From positions 372,001-436,000 of the forward strand of contig JAKNDB010000108.1 of the NCBI GenBank assembly GCA_024305405.1: 64,000 nucleotides of DNA. Direction: 5' to 3'. Source of the DNA: Dirofilaria immitis. Taxonomy: Eukaryota; Nematoda; Chromadorea; Rhabditida; Onchocercidae. A program made the position numbers and the translations under genes. The notes under the pieces are model-generated. The model was not told where the DNA came from. It was given only the letters and a program-made list of their open reading frames with translations, and did not search any database. Positions 25,107 to 40,100 of this stretch are shown here, one piece after another (position 1 is the stretch's first letter; each line of letters opens with the position of its first letter).

Positions 25107-28100
25107 CGTAAACATAAGACTTGATCTTGAAGTATCAATTTCTATATATTCTCTTTAGCACACTAAAGAAAGATATGATGCTAATTTTTTTAACGCTGTA
25201 GTTTTATCTCTCATAAGTATTACAGTTGCAGTATTTACATATTTATATTCTTTTCAACATTGCAGTCTAGTCGTCTTTGTCATATAATTCCAATTCGCTT
25301 GCTCTTTTAATCCTCTCTTTTCAGTCCCTTTGATATTTTTGAGGGCATATTTAAATTAAATTAGAAAGTATCTAATTCTTTATTTTTACTTCTTTTCAAA
25401 AAATTTTAAGTGATTTATTCTTATAAAACTGCAAATATTATATAACAACTCAATTTATGATGTTGAAATACTCGATGAAAAATATTTAATGTCCAGAGGA
25501 TCAGAGATCTTGTCTATTTTTCTTTTCGTCGAGATAAGCTTCGAATCATAGAAATAGTAAAGAATAAGGACTGATGCTATCGTTATTGAAATCGCAACAA
25601 GATTAAGCGAAATATGGAACAATATTAGAGTACAAGGAGGTCTTTTAAAAAAATAACCTATTTTTTTAATAGACTTATTGAAACCTTCCTTATGTTAGAT
25701 ATCTTTCCTTTTTTTAAACCTAGAAGAAGCTAACATACTATTACATTCATCGGTTTGAGTTTCTGTTTTACATACTTCAGAATCAGAAAATTCCCTGGCT
25801 ATTTTATTTTTTTAAAAGATTTTATAGCACACCTGTACGTGACCTGCTCGACTTCCAATTTCTGGTTGTCTTCTTAATCTGTTTAACTGAAGACGCAAAA
25901 ATGAGACGCAAAAATTTTTGAATATTGCATGTATTATTTTTCTTGAAATATGATTTAAGCACCTGATTGTGGTATGGAATCGGCTCAATATTATTAGATC
26001 ATGGCGAAATATTTTGTTCCGGAAGTACTAGTTATGCTAGAATAACACTACCGTTTGCTGATCGACTGAGGCCAGGCAATAGAGAGACTATCATAGCCTG
26101 ACAACTTGACGAACAATCAATTGACAGTATTGTTTTGATATTGAATCATTATTAGAAGATACTCTGTAGACATTATGCAGAACTTTATCCATTTTTTGTC
26201 AATTACCATAGCATATAATAATTACAGTATATAGGTTAGACGATAGTATCGTATGTGGAGTAGAATTTACGAAGGTTTTCAATTTCCAGTTTTGGAACAG
26301 AAATTATATCATTGTGAGAAATAAAGATAAATCTTGTTTGCTGTTGTAATAATGAAGAATTTTACTCGAAGATAGGTTTTGGTGTAGCAGCTGTTAGAAA
26401 CCAAAATTAATGTTGATGCTATGTGCAATATTATTTAGATCAACAAAATGTTAGCTTCTTTATTGTTTTCTCCTTTATATCTCTAACGTCATCTCGACAT
26501 TTGTAAATATCCATTTTTGTTCATTTGTAACATGTTTCAAGTTTCTTATATTAGTTCAACTAATATTCAAAATTTTGCTTCACTCTAATTTATTTCTATT
26601 GATGGTTTTTGATGAATGACCAATTTGTGACTCAGATTCTGTTACTACTGCAAAAATAAAGATATGATATATTGTCTCTGGAATGAAACATGACGAGAGA
26701 TTAATATAGGAACGACGGTTTCATATTAACTTGTTTGCTGGATACTTTCGAGAACAATATATGATCGGAAGTAGAATTTTCCTTTTTCTTAGCAAAATGA
26801 AGAGTTGCAAAGGACCCTTGTGAGCGACCTTAAAGATAGTGAAAATTTAATCGAAATTGACAGAAGCTATTACTTATTGCTATTACTGACAGTCGTAATC
26901 TATAAGATTGAGTATTAATAACAAAAATAATATAATGAATCGTTAAACAAAACATTAGATTATATAATATATGTAGGTATATATGTAATGATGAAGATAT
27001 TCCATTCGTATTACCTACATCTTACATTTATTAATGCCAAAAAATACTTATATTTTCGATTTTCTGAAAATATACAGATGCATTTTATGCATATAGATAT
27101 ATGTGTGCATTTGTAACATTGGTTATTGTATCAATGTTTAAAATTTTCGTTAACAATTAATATCACCCATGTTTATTCTTCAGTTTTGATCTCACTGCCA
27201 ATAACGATTCATCTTTTTTGAAACGAAAAAGATGAAATTATCGATAAGGTTACGATGTTTTTTTTTTCGCCGGAACTAGTTTATCTGAAGCTTGATAAAA
27301 AAAATCAGACGGGAAATGTTGCTGTTTAATTTCTTATTCTGGTACATGTTATATTACCATCTCGTTTTGTGAAACTTGGTTTACATCTATTAAGGCAAAA
27401 TTTACGCCGAACATTATCGAAACTTTTATCTTACTATCTTTTCATTTCTTATTTCCTTTCCAGTTATCATCTATCAGTTAACTGTAGAATTCGTTCACTT
27501 ATGCCAGAAGATGTTTTCTCTACTCTATCGATTAGATTAATGCTGATGTATTATGTCTTTTATAAATATTCACGTTTAATAGTTGTGTCCTAAAAATTCA
27601 TTATATGATAAGATGATACGTTGAACATTTCTTGTTCTTTAGTTGATTTATTAATGTAGAATTTTATTTAACACTATTTATCATTATTTTTATATTTGTT
27701 TATGCAATAGAGAGAAATCAGGAGAGTAATCCAGAAAAGTAACTTTTCCAGCTCTTCGAGTGAAGCTAGAACGTCGTCCAGCACAAGGATATCTTATACA
27801 ACGAGGTATTCTTCCAGGTAATATAATTTTTCTTTGCATTTTCTAATCTCACTTTTATCTTTTATGCATGAAAAATTTGCTTTTTTTGTTGAAATTAAAT
27901 AGAGTAGTAACAGTTTCTAGATGAACCTGCTTTTTTTTTTTTGACATTCAGTTTAGATATCTGAGAAAGTGACGATGTTTAGTTATATCCTATCAAAACG
28001 ATTGAGTTAAAGGTATTTTGCACTTTTAGAATATTGCAAAAAGTAGAACGCAGCTTAAGGAGATAAAACTTTTGAAAACCAGTTCTAACCTACATGCACT

Positions 28101-31100
28101 GTTCTGTTTATATAGGGAACCATTCATCAATTTACACAAATCACTTCCATCGGTAGTTGTGTCACCAAAGATCAAATAACGCTCAACACACTTTTTTAAT
28201 CCTTTTCTTCTCTTTTATCCTTATGAAACAGAAAACTTCAATGTATCTTGTTTTATGATGCATTATCACTATGATATTTATCAGCTTATAAATATTTAGA
28301 TGAATAAGATAAGATTTTTGAATATTTCTGTGAGTGATGCTTTTAGCGCTTTATTTGGAATAATATAAACCTGAGCATGGTATACTTGTTTTCCTTATCT
28401 TCAATAATAGTCTGGCCTTTTAAATGTTTACTAATTTATAGATAGCCTATAATAAATGAGAAACATCAACGGGCTTTTATATCTTCATCATAACGCTTGA
28501 ATTCTAAAGGCGTTTTTCATATATGTTTTTTGTTTTCGCTAAAAGAAATGAAAGATAATGGTAGACATGGATTATTTCTGCAAAATCTTTCAAATTTTCT
28601 CGCTTTATTTCTCACACTGTTTAGGTATTATTAAGTAAATGACGTAATGAAGTGTAATGATCAGATTATTACGCCCAAAAATGTTCGAATGATGAATTAC
28701 ATTTATTGTTTATCATTATTTTCCGATATTAAATAACATTAAGACATCATCTACACAATGATGACGAATAAATTACTAAAAGATGAATCATTGTTTTTTT
28801 CTGAAGGAGTAAATTAAACTTCCGGTCTTTGAGTTAATAGTTATTGTTTCATAATTTAGCAGAAAATGAAACTTCCGGTTGCTTACGTGTATGATTATTT
28901 TGCGTAAAAGATTAATACTTTTATGTCGTCAACAGGAAGTGAGGGTCGGGCTAACGGTGTGAAATGAGATCAGAGGAATGAGTGTTATGACGTAAGTAGA
29001 AGTAAGTATGTGTGAGTATGTATATTTATGATTCATCAAGAAATACGTTTGATCATATCTTCCGAAAGAGTATCCCTGCTGATTAATCCGCTGAGTAGAT
29101 TAGAAGAAATGCAAGCATGGTTGAATTCATTTGTTTATTTCAGATAATTTGAATCATTTTGTGGCAGTGTGGACCCCACACAACGGACGACAGTTGTTGC
29201 GCATTTTTTCGTTGTAATGAGCTGGTGCATTTTCTGAAAATTTATCAGATTTCAGCTTATCAGTGGAAATGTAAAATGCCTTCTCATAACATCCTTTTTA
29301 AATTTTAGTCGTATACTTTAGAAAAAATTATTCCTATCTTTTGATGCTTCATTTCAGGTATTTTATAGTGACTGAGCAAGAGCATATTTTTGAGCAAGCA
29401 AATCATGCTGGGTCATTAAAGCTTAAGATGTGATGTATTTCAATTAGGATTTTCTGAATCTTTTAAGAACAAAGTAAAATATCTGAATTTGACTAAATCT
29501 GTTCAAAAATGAACTTTCGGTACGAAAGCAGTTGCTGGATATAGTGAATTGAAAGGAAACTAACTAGTACTTAACTTACATATGAAGAACTACCGTAGGA
29601 TGTTTGACTCATTATTTGACTAAGAAATTCGCATTTATTCCTGAATTATACGGATGCTTGGAATTCTGCAAGCAAAGTAGTTCTAATTTTTCTAAGACTT
29701 CTGAAAAAATAGATATTCTTGAGAATCGAACTTTCATATTTTTCTTTTGGTTTTTTACGGTTTATCTTTGATTGAAATAGTCTTCTTTCCTCTAATTTTG
29801 TTGGCTTATTTGTTCCTATGTATATGTAGCCATTATAATAAATATGCATTAATTAGTTACAGGTTTGCACTGATGCTTCAAATTTGGATACAATTTTGTC
29901 TTTTTTTTCGCCGTTTTCGTTGCTGTTATTTGATTCATGCCATTTCATATTTCATTTTATAAATCTTCATCCAAGTGCGCTTTCATTCTTGATCTATTAT
30001 GATGATTTAGCAATTTTATCACCGATTACATCCGGAGCATTATTATCAACCTTACGTTACATTAGTGGCAAAGGTTGTAAAATTTTGTTAACTTCTGAGT
30101 AGCATACAGCTGATCCTATCATTTGGCTAATGTATTTAAAAGTTGTCGCATTGGGAGTTGGTTTCCTCATCCCACATATCATACCTCTTCTGCATCTTTA
30201 CTTTGTGTAACAAACTGAGCAATGGCAGAATTTAGAGCATTTGAAAGACATCCATTCCTATTGCATGCCATCAATAAACTTTTATTTTGTTATTGTTTTT
30301 ACGTTAGTTTTCTTTTCTTTTTCTATGTATGTGTGTGTGTATGTGTGTGTGTGTATGTGTGTGTGTGTATGTGTATATGTGTATGTGTATGTGTATGTGT
30401 ATTAAGTTGTTTATTTTGTGTACCGTTAGCTAAACCAAAAAGCGACATAAATTATTTTCAAGAGGGTGAACACATTTCACTTTACTCTTCATTTAACAAT
30501 TTCTTAAGTAGAATAATGATTAATTGTGTAAATAATGATTAAATATAGTAGCAGAACTAATATTAACATGTTGAATTTATGGATATAGATTTGATTTGAT
30601 GCTATGATATGGTATGATTTTATTTTATCTGTTATGGTGTTTGGACGGAAATAGAAGTTTAAAGTTAAGAATGGGGACAAATAAACATAGAAGCAAGATG
30701 GAGCTGGAGACGAAAGATGGAATGATTGAGCTCGAGCAACTGCTTCTGTTTACCAGGTTGTCGGTCTCGTTTCGTTGTGTGTTCGTATGTGATTGTGTAT
30801 GTGTATATATCTTCAATTGCATTTTTCTACGCACATACCTCTTCACTTTGCTTTTTAATCGTCGTTTCCATTCACGAAATAGCAAAGTGGCGGAAGATGT
30901 GAAGATGTGCTAAGCTAAGTTAAGATGAAATATCATTTTGTTACTGTCATCATCATTTTTTTGTCATTGTCACCTACCAATTACTACGATCGGTTTTCTT
31001 TGCTTTCTTTGCCATTCAACAACAGATAAACATTTACTACATCAATTCATCTTATTACCAATTCATTGCTTCATCTTTTTCTTCCCCTCTCCCCTCTCCT

Positions 31101-34100
31101 CTCTCTCTCTCCCTCCCTCTTCCCCTGTCTATTACTGGTAAATTAGTCAATTCTACTTACCATTTTAACCATCAATTCATTATATCATTTTTACCACTTT
31201 TGTAAGATTACACCTAAAATTAAGAAGTCAGTAGGCTTTTATTGAACTATCGATTCTTAATGTGATTTTTTTATTTTATTTTTTCCTTTTTCCTATGGTT
31301 CCTTGTTTTCGTCAAACGTTTCTTTAATTTTTTTTGTCCTTTTAGGTTAAAAAATGGTCTTATAATTAGTGCTTTCGTTTAATGATTCCTAAAATTGGAA
31401 CTTATGAATAACAGTAAACTAAATGCGCACAATTACTAATATTCGGCTTATCACGTCTTGGGTTCAGGACGCTCGCGTACTTTGACTACCTGATCTTTTC
31501 CAGTTCTGAACAATGCTTAGCAATACTTAGTTCAGGTAAACACCAACGATTCAACAAATCTCGATGATGGAATTCGGATTGTTTTGCATACACAATAGAT
31601 GCATAAATTGTTGGATTTTTTTTTTTTAAAGTAACTAAGTGAATTCGAAAGAAAATATGTATGCAATATGGAGGAAGAATGAAGGATTGAAATGAGAAAT
31701 GAAAATGTTATAAGAGATTGTTTAAAGAAGTAAAAGCGTTCCATTTGTGATACATTTCAATCGCATAGTAAGCTTTTGTAATCGATGTTTTTTTTCCTTT
31801 TTCTTTTTGCTTTTTTTTGCAATACAGTAGCATTAGTGAATTGACAAATGTTTATATTTGATAAATTTTAAAAAGGGATAAAAGACAGAGAGAGAGAGAG
31901 AGAGAGATAGATAGAAGATGGGATAAAAAAAAACATATTTCATGATTATACAACTAATTCTGCATACATATATTATTATTATTATTATATAACAATTTGC
32001 AGTCTGCACGAAAAATCGTAAATTTTATCGTTTTGAAAAGCTTCAAGAATCATCAGTAATACATTTACAAGTTGGAACTGATTTTTCGGTTCATTATTTA
32101 AAATAACGTTAGCACATATCCTTTGAATGTATCTCATTTATTTCTTTGCGTAATTTAAGTTTCTTCATTTCTCGAACAAATTTATGTGCTTCGAGAAATT
32201 CACAGATTTATTAATATCTTTAACTGCATAATAATGAAATATGAAAGAGGAAGGGAAGCTTATACAACTGAAAATTATGATTAGCATAACCTTTTTATAT
32301 TATTCCAACAAAATGGAATCATTAAAAAGAAAAAATTGTGTTTTCCTGTTTCTCGCTTTAAAAATTGTTATAAATACTAAAATCGACAAATCCAGAGAAC
32401 ATATTAACAGTGAAAAGATCGTGATTTATTCTTTGTAATGATATCATCATATCATATTACCGAACAAAATAGATGTTAACAATTGTTCTTTGAATCTCAT
32501 CTATCTGTTAGCTGTAATTTAAATTTCGTAATTTCGCGGAAAAATTTTAGCTCTGTTATGTCATTTTATCGCTTTAAATGATTAATTAACTTGTACGGCT
32601 GTGATCAAATAACTTCGTTGATTTCATTCATGAAGTGTCGCCGACAAGGATAATTGGTTTAATGGGCCATCCTTCAGTTTTTTTTTTTTTTCTATTTTAT
32701 CAAAGCCCAAGAGATCAATGTATTCCGAATACCATTTATATGATTGTCGTTTAGGATGCTGCTATAATTGTCGTAGTAAGCGGATATTTCAATATCATAC
32801 TTTTTATCAAGAAATAAACGAATATGATGGGTTTTGAATTTTTATAACTTTTTTTCTTTTTGCTTTAGTTATGGGAACAATCGTTATTCAGAATATCCAT
32901 GAGTAGTATGGTTGATGATTTTAAAGATGAAATCTTCAATTTCGTATAAAAAAAAAAGCTTGGAATAATTTTATTAGTGGAAAGAGATAAATTAATTGGG
33001 AAATGTGCAGATATTGTGCTACGAACTTTTATCGTTGTAATCATTTTTTTTTAATTATTGTAATCAGTTAATGGTTTTCTATTATTGTTTGAGATTTCAA
33101 CATGAAGATATAAGTAATAACTAGTTTATGATGAATTTTGTTGTTTTTCTGGGTTTTTTTTTATCTCAACTGAGGAGATAGATGATTATCATGGGAACAA
33201 TAAAAAATTTAACGATTAGAATGGTTATTATATGATGTGAGAATTACTATAAAGTTGTAGATTTCGTTACCTGTTACTTTCTCGATATTGTAATATTACA
33301 AAGATTGGTTGGTGTATGAGTTTTGATAAGAGACGTAAGAGTGAAAGTTCCCCAATCCATCAGTTTGCATTTTCACCATATGTTTCTTGATTTTACTTTC
33401 GGACAAAAGGCACACACATATAGATGTAAGCAGTGAAGTTGGATAATATGAAATTATGAGAACGTCACTGAGGCAACATTCACTTGTGTTCCATCAAGTA
33501 AGATCACTTTTTATCATTACGAATAATGATGGGTGTTATAGTTATAAGAGATGGATGGGAAAAGATGGAAAATACGCTTGTACGATGTTTATTAGCTATA
33601 AATCGATGTTGCTTCCGTTGCGAAGATTAATGAATCCGTAGTTAGTTCATCACTAATTGATTTCCTAAGTTAATTGCTATCATTGATTTTGATTTGATTT
33701 TCTTTTTTTTTTCAATCGAAATATTCACATTTCGTCCAGTTAGATTTTTGTCTCATATATTTCTTACTTTTATCTTGTGATTACAATGATTATGACAATG
33801 ATGATAAATGATGATGCAACAGTGGTGATAAACGATATTCTTAGTGGTACTACTGTTACGTTTTCGGATTAAGCATGATAAAAAAAAGCTTTATTATGTT
33901 AAGTATATTGAACATTGATACATGTGTGATACGCGTTTGCTGTATTACTAAACGTAAGAAGAATATAAAAGGTTGCAGTATCCCTCGCTATTGATATTAG
34001 TTTGTCCTTTCTAATAAAGGTAATTTATGACTTCTTAATGAATAGATTACTGCAAAAAAGGAACGATTCGGACGACGAAAAGATTCCTATTCGAATTTCT

Positions 34101-37100
34101 GGATGAGAGTTAAATGAACTGTAATATTTTTGTCTAATGACAGATGTAACATAAGTGACATGAGGATCCTATCTTGAATGCTTATATTACTCGACTGATT
34201 CACATAGTTGGCAAAGTAAACAGTAATTTAAATGAATGAAAGGTGATACTATCGTCATTATAAATTGTATCTTTATTGAATGAAATATGGTAAATAAAGA
34301 GGCCAATTGAGATAATATAGCGTTCATATTTTTTCTTTTCTTGAAGGTACGTACAAAGTTAGATGCAGCTGTCGAAATGAACAAGGCGTATTTTCTGCAT
34401 GATAAGATGCACTTCACCTTAACTTTATGTGTATGTGTATGTGTGTATGTTTATATGTGTATGCGTATATGTATGTGTATGTGTATATGTATGTGTATGT
34501 ATGCGTGTTGATGAAATATCAAAACGCTATTTCCGCTGAAATATGTTCTTCGCTCATTTACCGAAATAACACAACTGCTACGCGTTTTCTTCGATTTTTT
34601 CCAAGTATTTTGGCGTTTTAGAAGTCCTTATTCAAATTTTCGTCGATTTTTTATTTCTTTTCATTCTGCTTTCTATGATTTCTTTGTGATGAATTATTTA
34701 GCCTTTTCGCATAATTTACGTGAAACTTATTTCCAAACTACTGATATATGATATGATACACTGATGGCAATGTTATTCTCATCTGTCATTAGGCAGAAGT
34801 ATATGACGTAAATTATACTTTCATATATACTAGTAAATTTAACTAGCATTCTGATGTTTTAGTAAGACCATGTCTTCTTTTTGGATAAGATTACAAAGTA
34901 ACGGCGCGTAATATTTTTTTGAGCAGAAGTGGATTTGTGAATTGTTAAAGTTATTGCAAATTAAAGTTATTGCTAATTACAAACAAATCACTGATATATT
35001 TTTTTTTCTATATTGCAAAAGCATTAACAGAATTTAGGGAAGAATGCTACAAATCACAGTGATGAGCGAAAGTCTGGTTTATTAGTTGATTGATTAAATC
35101 TTCCCTCAAATGATCGCCATAACTTCTTATCTAATCGTTTAAGAAAAATTTCGGAATTTGTCTTCTAAAATTTTATTTTATTTTTATTTCATTGTACGAG
35201 AAAAACATAGATAAATTGTGAATATCATACGGAATTATATTTTGAAAAATGCATTTCTACTCATTTCTTGCATTTTTCGTAATTTGATATTTCATATTTG
35301 AACGGTGTTACAATTAACTTATCATCGTTAGTAGCAATCGATTTGAGAAGAATAATACTGATCCATTATTTGCTTCCTCCGTCTCTTCCGATTTCTTCAT
35401 TTAAAAAAAAAATTTCATTACAGCAGAAAGTAATTAATCCCTTTTGATACAGGATGGGGTGGATTGGTTGTATCGTAATTTATTATGTTCTTAAAGGCAA
35501 ACGATTAAAGTTTTCATTCAAATTTTCAAATGATTTTATCCGAAATGTCCTGGTCGAATATGCTTTCGTGCATCATTTCATTTAAAACTAGAATGGTTCC
35601 CTTTCATTGTTTTGGTAGTAATAATTTCTTTAAAATTCGAAGATGCTTTCAAAGAGCAGATGAGCTACTGGTAAAGTCTGTTTGGTCTGATAAGATTAAA
35701 ATCAGAGTCGTGTCATTGTTTATTGCTTACAGCAAGTGGAATGTTGTTATTTTAATATATCTTACTCTCTTCATTACTTCTCGTGTCTTCTTTACCTCTC
35801 GTGATAAATTATTATCTTTGCTAAGATCTTCTTGGTGTTTAGAAAGTTTGTTAAAAATCAGTGATCATCTGAATGAAATATGTTATGCTATAGTAAATGT
35901 CATAATATTGATATATGAAAATGCTTATAATTTCTTGAAACGATAGGATTCAATGATTTTTTTTTATTTTTACATTTTACTTAAATGCAGTGAAATGAAA
36001 GTGACGAGGAGAAATTCTTGGAATTATTTGAGTAATGAATGATGCTCGAATCATTCCTTTGCTTCTGCTATGGAATTTGTTCGAAAAAATTTTTAAGTTA
36101 TGACAAATGAAATTTGGATCTTTGGATTAGTTTTAGAAAAAATTTTTTCTTAACTTTTTCAAGAAAAAAAGGTATATAACTTCTGATAAAAAGTCGCGTT
36201 TTTATCATTTTCTTTCTTGTCTATCAAAATCTGTCGTTTAATTACCCAATAAAGTATCCCTTCCTTTTTTTCTTTTTATCATTTCTTCTCTTTGGAATAG
36301 ACAGAACCATTTGAATAAGTTTTTAATTGCCAAAAAGATTTTCTTTTTTTTCTTAATTTCAATTTGATGAAAAAGTTCGCCATCCTTTTTTTTGTCATTT
36401 TTGTTTGACGATTTGTAATTCATCCTCTCTGTGTATGATAGGTATATATTGATGAATTATCGTTCTCTACAGTTTCTCATTTTTCTCATGGCAAGAGTAA
36501 AATTTCAGAATCATGGGCTAACATTATGGTAATCTATTATGGAAGACAGTAGTTTTCAATCAACACCGAATATTGTCTTATGTATTTTTTTAATTTAAAT
36601 AATGATTTCTTTCACGGAAGTTCATATTCTATTTTTCTTCACTTCGCTACGAGAAATAGATTACGAAATATCATAATAATGATAATGCTGAGAATAATGT
36701 AGGGGAGTTAATTGATTTGAAAATGAAGGATATTATGTTATATCATGATGAATCCGATTTAATTGATTTTCGCTAAGAAAACATATATTTCATCAACTTT
36801 TGTCTTGATTGTAGCTAATTCATTAACCCATCTAAAATGTTCTTATGTCCATAGTATCGTTGTTTATAATCATATAATTAGTTCAGCTATCATTTCTTCA
36901 TCTTAATGATATTTCACGCTTGATTAAATTATCATTCGTTTTATATCATTAGGCATTGTAATTTTATCATTCATTTGCTTATGTTGCAATTGACGTCGAA
37001 TTCCGCATGGAACATTTAACATTCTTCAAAGATGAAGATTAACAGCAAGTTTTTTTCTAACACGACAATAATAATGATGTTTTATTTGATGAAAACTATC

Positions 37101-40100
37101 GACCTTATTACCATTTTGTATAGTTTATTGTTCAAAAGTTTGCCTCAGTAGGTTATTTTAATAGATGTAATACAGGATACTTGGTTTCCAAATCTCATTT
37201 CAAGCGTCTATTTTTTTGTATATACCTACCTCTTTTGACCTCAGACATTTTGGTTTGTTACTGCTCAGATCAGATTGTTGTAATGGTAGTTTGTTTCATA
37301 CTGCATTGTATTCAAAATTCAGTACTGGAATTATTAGTAAATTTATGAAAGTTCCTCTTTCGAAAATTGGTTCATAACCAAGAATGTTGTAAAGCTTTTC
37401 TGTTCGTTCTTTGGAGTCCGAAAACTGTCTCAAAGCATTTTCATAGGGCAATTAAGCAAGAAAAATTTATCCTTACTTTTTGCAGTGAAGCCTTCTTTTA
37501 TTATTGATGATTTTCAACATCTGATCTTTTCCACGTTTTCATAATTTCCACATCTGCATGTTTCGACAAGCAAATTATCGATTTTGCGCTTTTAAACAAA
37601 TTAAGAATTAAGAGAAAGGTATTTCAAATTTTTGACATTGTAGCGGAAGGAGGCGACAGACGAAAGAGTGTCTTGCGATCAAAAGAACGTGACGCTTTGA
37701 AACGGAAAATCGAACAGCGTCCCTCCAAACAAAAGCTTGTCACACAGCACATCTTACTCACCGGTAATTTTTTTATTTGATTCAAACTTGTTTAAACTCA
37801 ACAAAAGTACCGTTACTTACTTGAACTTGATCCAAGCCTGTTTCTTTATTCCATGATGATTTTTTTATTCATTTCATTCAATCTCCATCTATCTATCTGA
37901 ATTGATTGATCACTCGAATAGCTTCTGATGGTTGTTAAAATTTGGGAAGTGATTCTTTATTGAGAGTCCTAAGTCCTAGATTTGATCTAAATGCATTTCT
38001 GTTTTTAAATATTGCAAGTTTTTAAATTTACGGATTTTGCTTTATTTTTCTTGCTTTATAACTTATTAAGATTGTTAATCTGTTTACCGTAAATATTTTC
38101 CATCTTTAATCTTAGTATCTTAAATATTTGAGAGAAAAGTGTACGTGTAATTAGTTTTGATTTAGTTTCTCCATTTTTCGATTTTTTGTTTAAGGGAAAA
38201 ACTAGAGATCTTGGATTTTTTTGTCAAAGTTTTAATTTCAGTCAAAGAAATCAAAGATCTTTTTCTAAAATTTCTAATTTCACTTCTGTTTAAATTATAT
38301 TCTGAGTAAGTCATTGAAAGAAGTATAATCTAGGTGTACTGAAATTCTTACAAAAACATTTTTTCAATTTTTCTTGAAATTTTGTATTCACTTACTGATG
38401 ACTTCTACATTTTTAACTGTAGTCTGATTCTAAAACTGTGTCGTGAATTCTTTCAGAATATTTCATATATTCTTTATCAAAATCTGGGCTAATTGCGGCC
38501 CTATTCGCCGTACTTTATATTTTGATGATGAACAGTTCATATGGAGTTTTTTTCCTTTTAAAGATTAGTAAAAGGAAAGAAACATCTTAGCTGTGCCTTC
38601 TTTTTGGATATTAAACTTTTATTTTCTAAAGAAAATAAAAATAAAGATACTATAGCAATCAAATATTGACATATTATAGCGTCTAATGCGGACCCATCTA
38701 TTCAGCGGAAGGCCGAGGAGCTGAAGCGCTGTAAGTTGAAAGACGATTTGAACAAAAAATTGCAGCATCGACCTGGACCACTCGAGCTGATCACCAAGAA
38801 AATTTTACAAGCTGATGCGGAGCTGGAGCAAGCAATACAAGGTTATTTGAATTTTTTTGAGGCGGAATTATTCAGTGTCATACTTATTTGTGGACGATTG
38901 CGTCATTCAAGGCCTTATTGATCCCAGTTTTTTTTTCTTTTTTATGTTCAAAAATCTCAAAATCTTTTAATTTTGATAAAAATATTACTGAAACTTGTAA
39001 AATAAATATGTTGAAGAATTATCATCATACCGTTAGTTGTTAGCCACGGAATACAAACGTTCCCCTTGATTCCCCTTGATTAAGTTGAGCGCCTTCAATA
39101 TTTTCCTATTTTTCTTTTTCAGAGGGCCGCTTATTATTCACTAAAACTACCCAACGAAAAGGGAAAACGAAGAGAAGCAATTGGGTAATTTCATCAGTTA
39201 ATTTTTTTATAAAAGAATAAAACAATTTATAATCATTCGTTTAAATATATTAAAAAAATGAAATAAGATGCACTATCGCACTATTTTAAATATGAGCTAA
39301 GCTTATTGGTATAAAACATGCAGCTTTAATTTGACTTCACTTTGCTGGTTTGCTCAATTTTCTTCATTAAATGTATTTGATAGTTTCCCAAATAGTAGTA
39401 ATTGAACAGAGATGGAAGTAATATCCGCGACACCAGCATGTACTTATCAGAGAAAAATACCAAATGTCTGTCTGGCGAAATCAAAAGTTCGTAAAAAAGT
39501 TCGCAGTATCGGACACCATATGACCAAACGTTGCCATCACCGAATGCTCGATCGAAATTAAAATTGCAAGATTCTGCCAGTACAGATTATCAGGTGTTTA
39601 TTGTCTAAATTGATTTGATTATTATTAGTGAAAGTTGTAACAAACTGATGATTAGGATTGTGATTCATTCTGTTTGACTTATAATTATGTTTACAAATGT
39701 TATAGGATTTTTTGAGAATTTTTGAATTAACCCAATCATACATGATAAAATGCGTTCTAGCAAATTACATAAGAGACTTTTTGGAAAATGAGAAACGTTT
39801 CAACTTAATTACAACTGATTATCTAAAGAATCCGTGTTTGTCAGAAATTAATCATTTCGTTCAATAAGTCATTTTACATCTGGATGTATTGCATCATTAG
39901 AAATAATGGCGTCATATCCAGACTTTTCTTTTAATTAGTTGCCGATTGTTCAGAGTACGGAAACTATAAATGACGCATTGGTGACTCATGGTGTATCTTA
40001 CGTTAGCGATAATGCGTCATTGTTAAATGTCGGTGAGCAGGTATGTTTTCTTTTTTGCAAATTAAAAAAAGAAAAAAGGGTTGTTTTTAACGAAAAAAAT

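Larger units (their letters stand above)
27818..37643 (+). other. MRTF intron 2, 9.8 kb
   Basis: This large intron separates the RPEL1 exon from the RPEL2 exon; both ends have phase-1 splice sites (CCAG|gtaata and tgtag|CG). It contains TG, GA and TGTA microsatellites (about 30325, 31886, 34427), a cluster of ETS-like and CRE-like motifs near 28.6-29.0 kb, a pyrimidine tract (31078-31130) and one unexplained 138-codon open frame at 35530-35946. No exon of another gene could be supported. Introns of this size often hold alternative promoters. Confidence 0.6.

Noticed and set aside
27711..27751. A missing A in GAAAAG upstream of the RPEL1 exon
   Set aside because: The strong acceptor TTTTCCAG at 27751 gives the correct phase directly, so the upstream bases are intron.
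29884..31141. Clustered open frames in MRTF intron 2
   Set aside because: Most overlap TG or pyrimidine repeats, occur on both strands and have no recognisable product.
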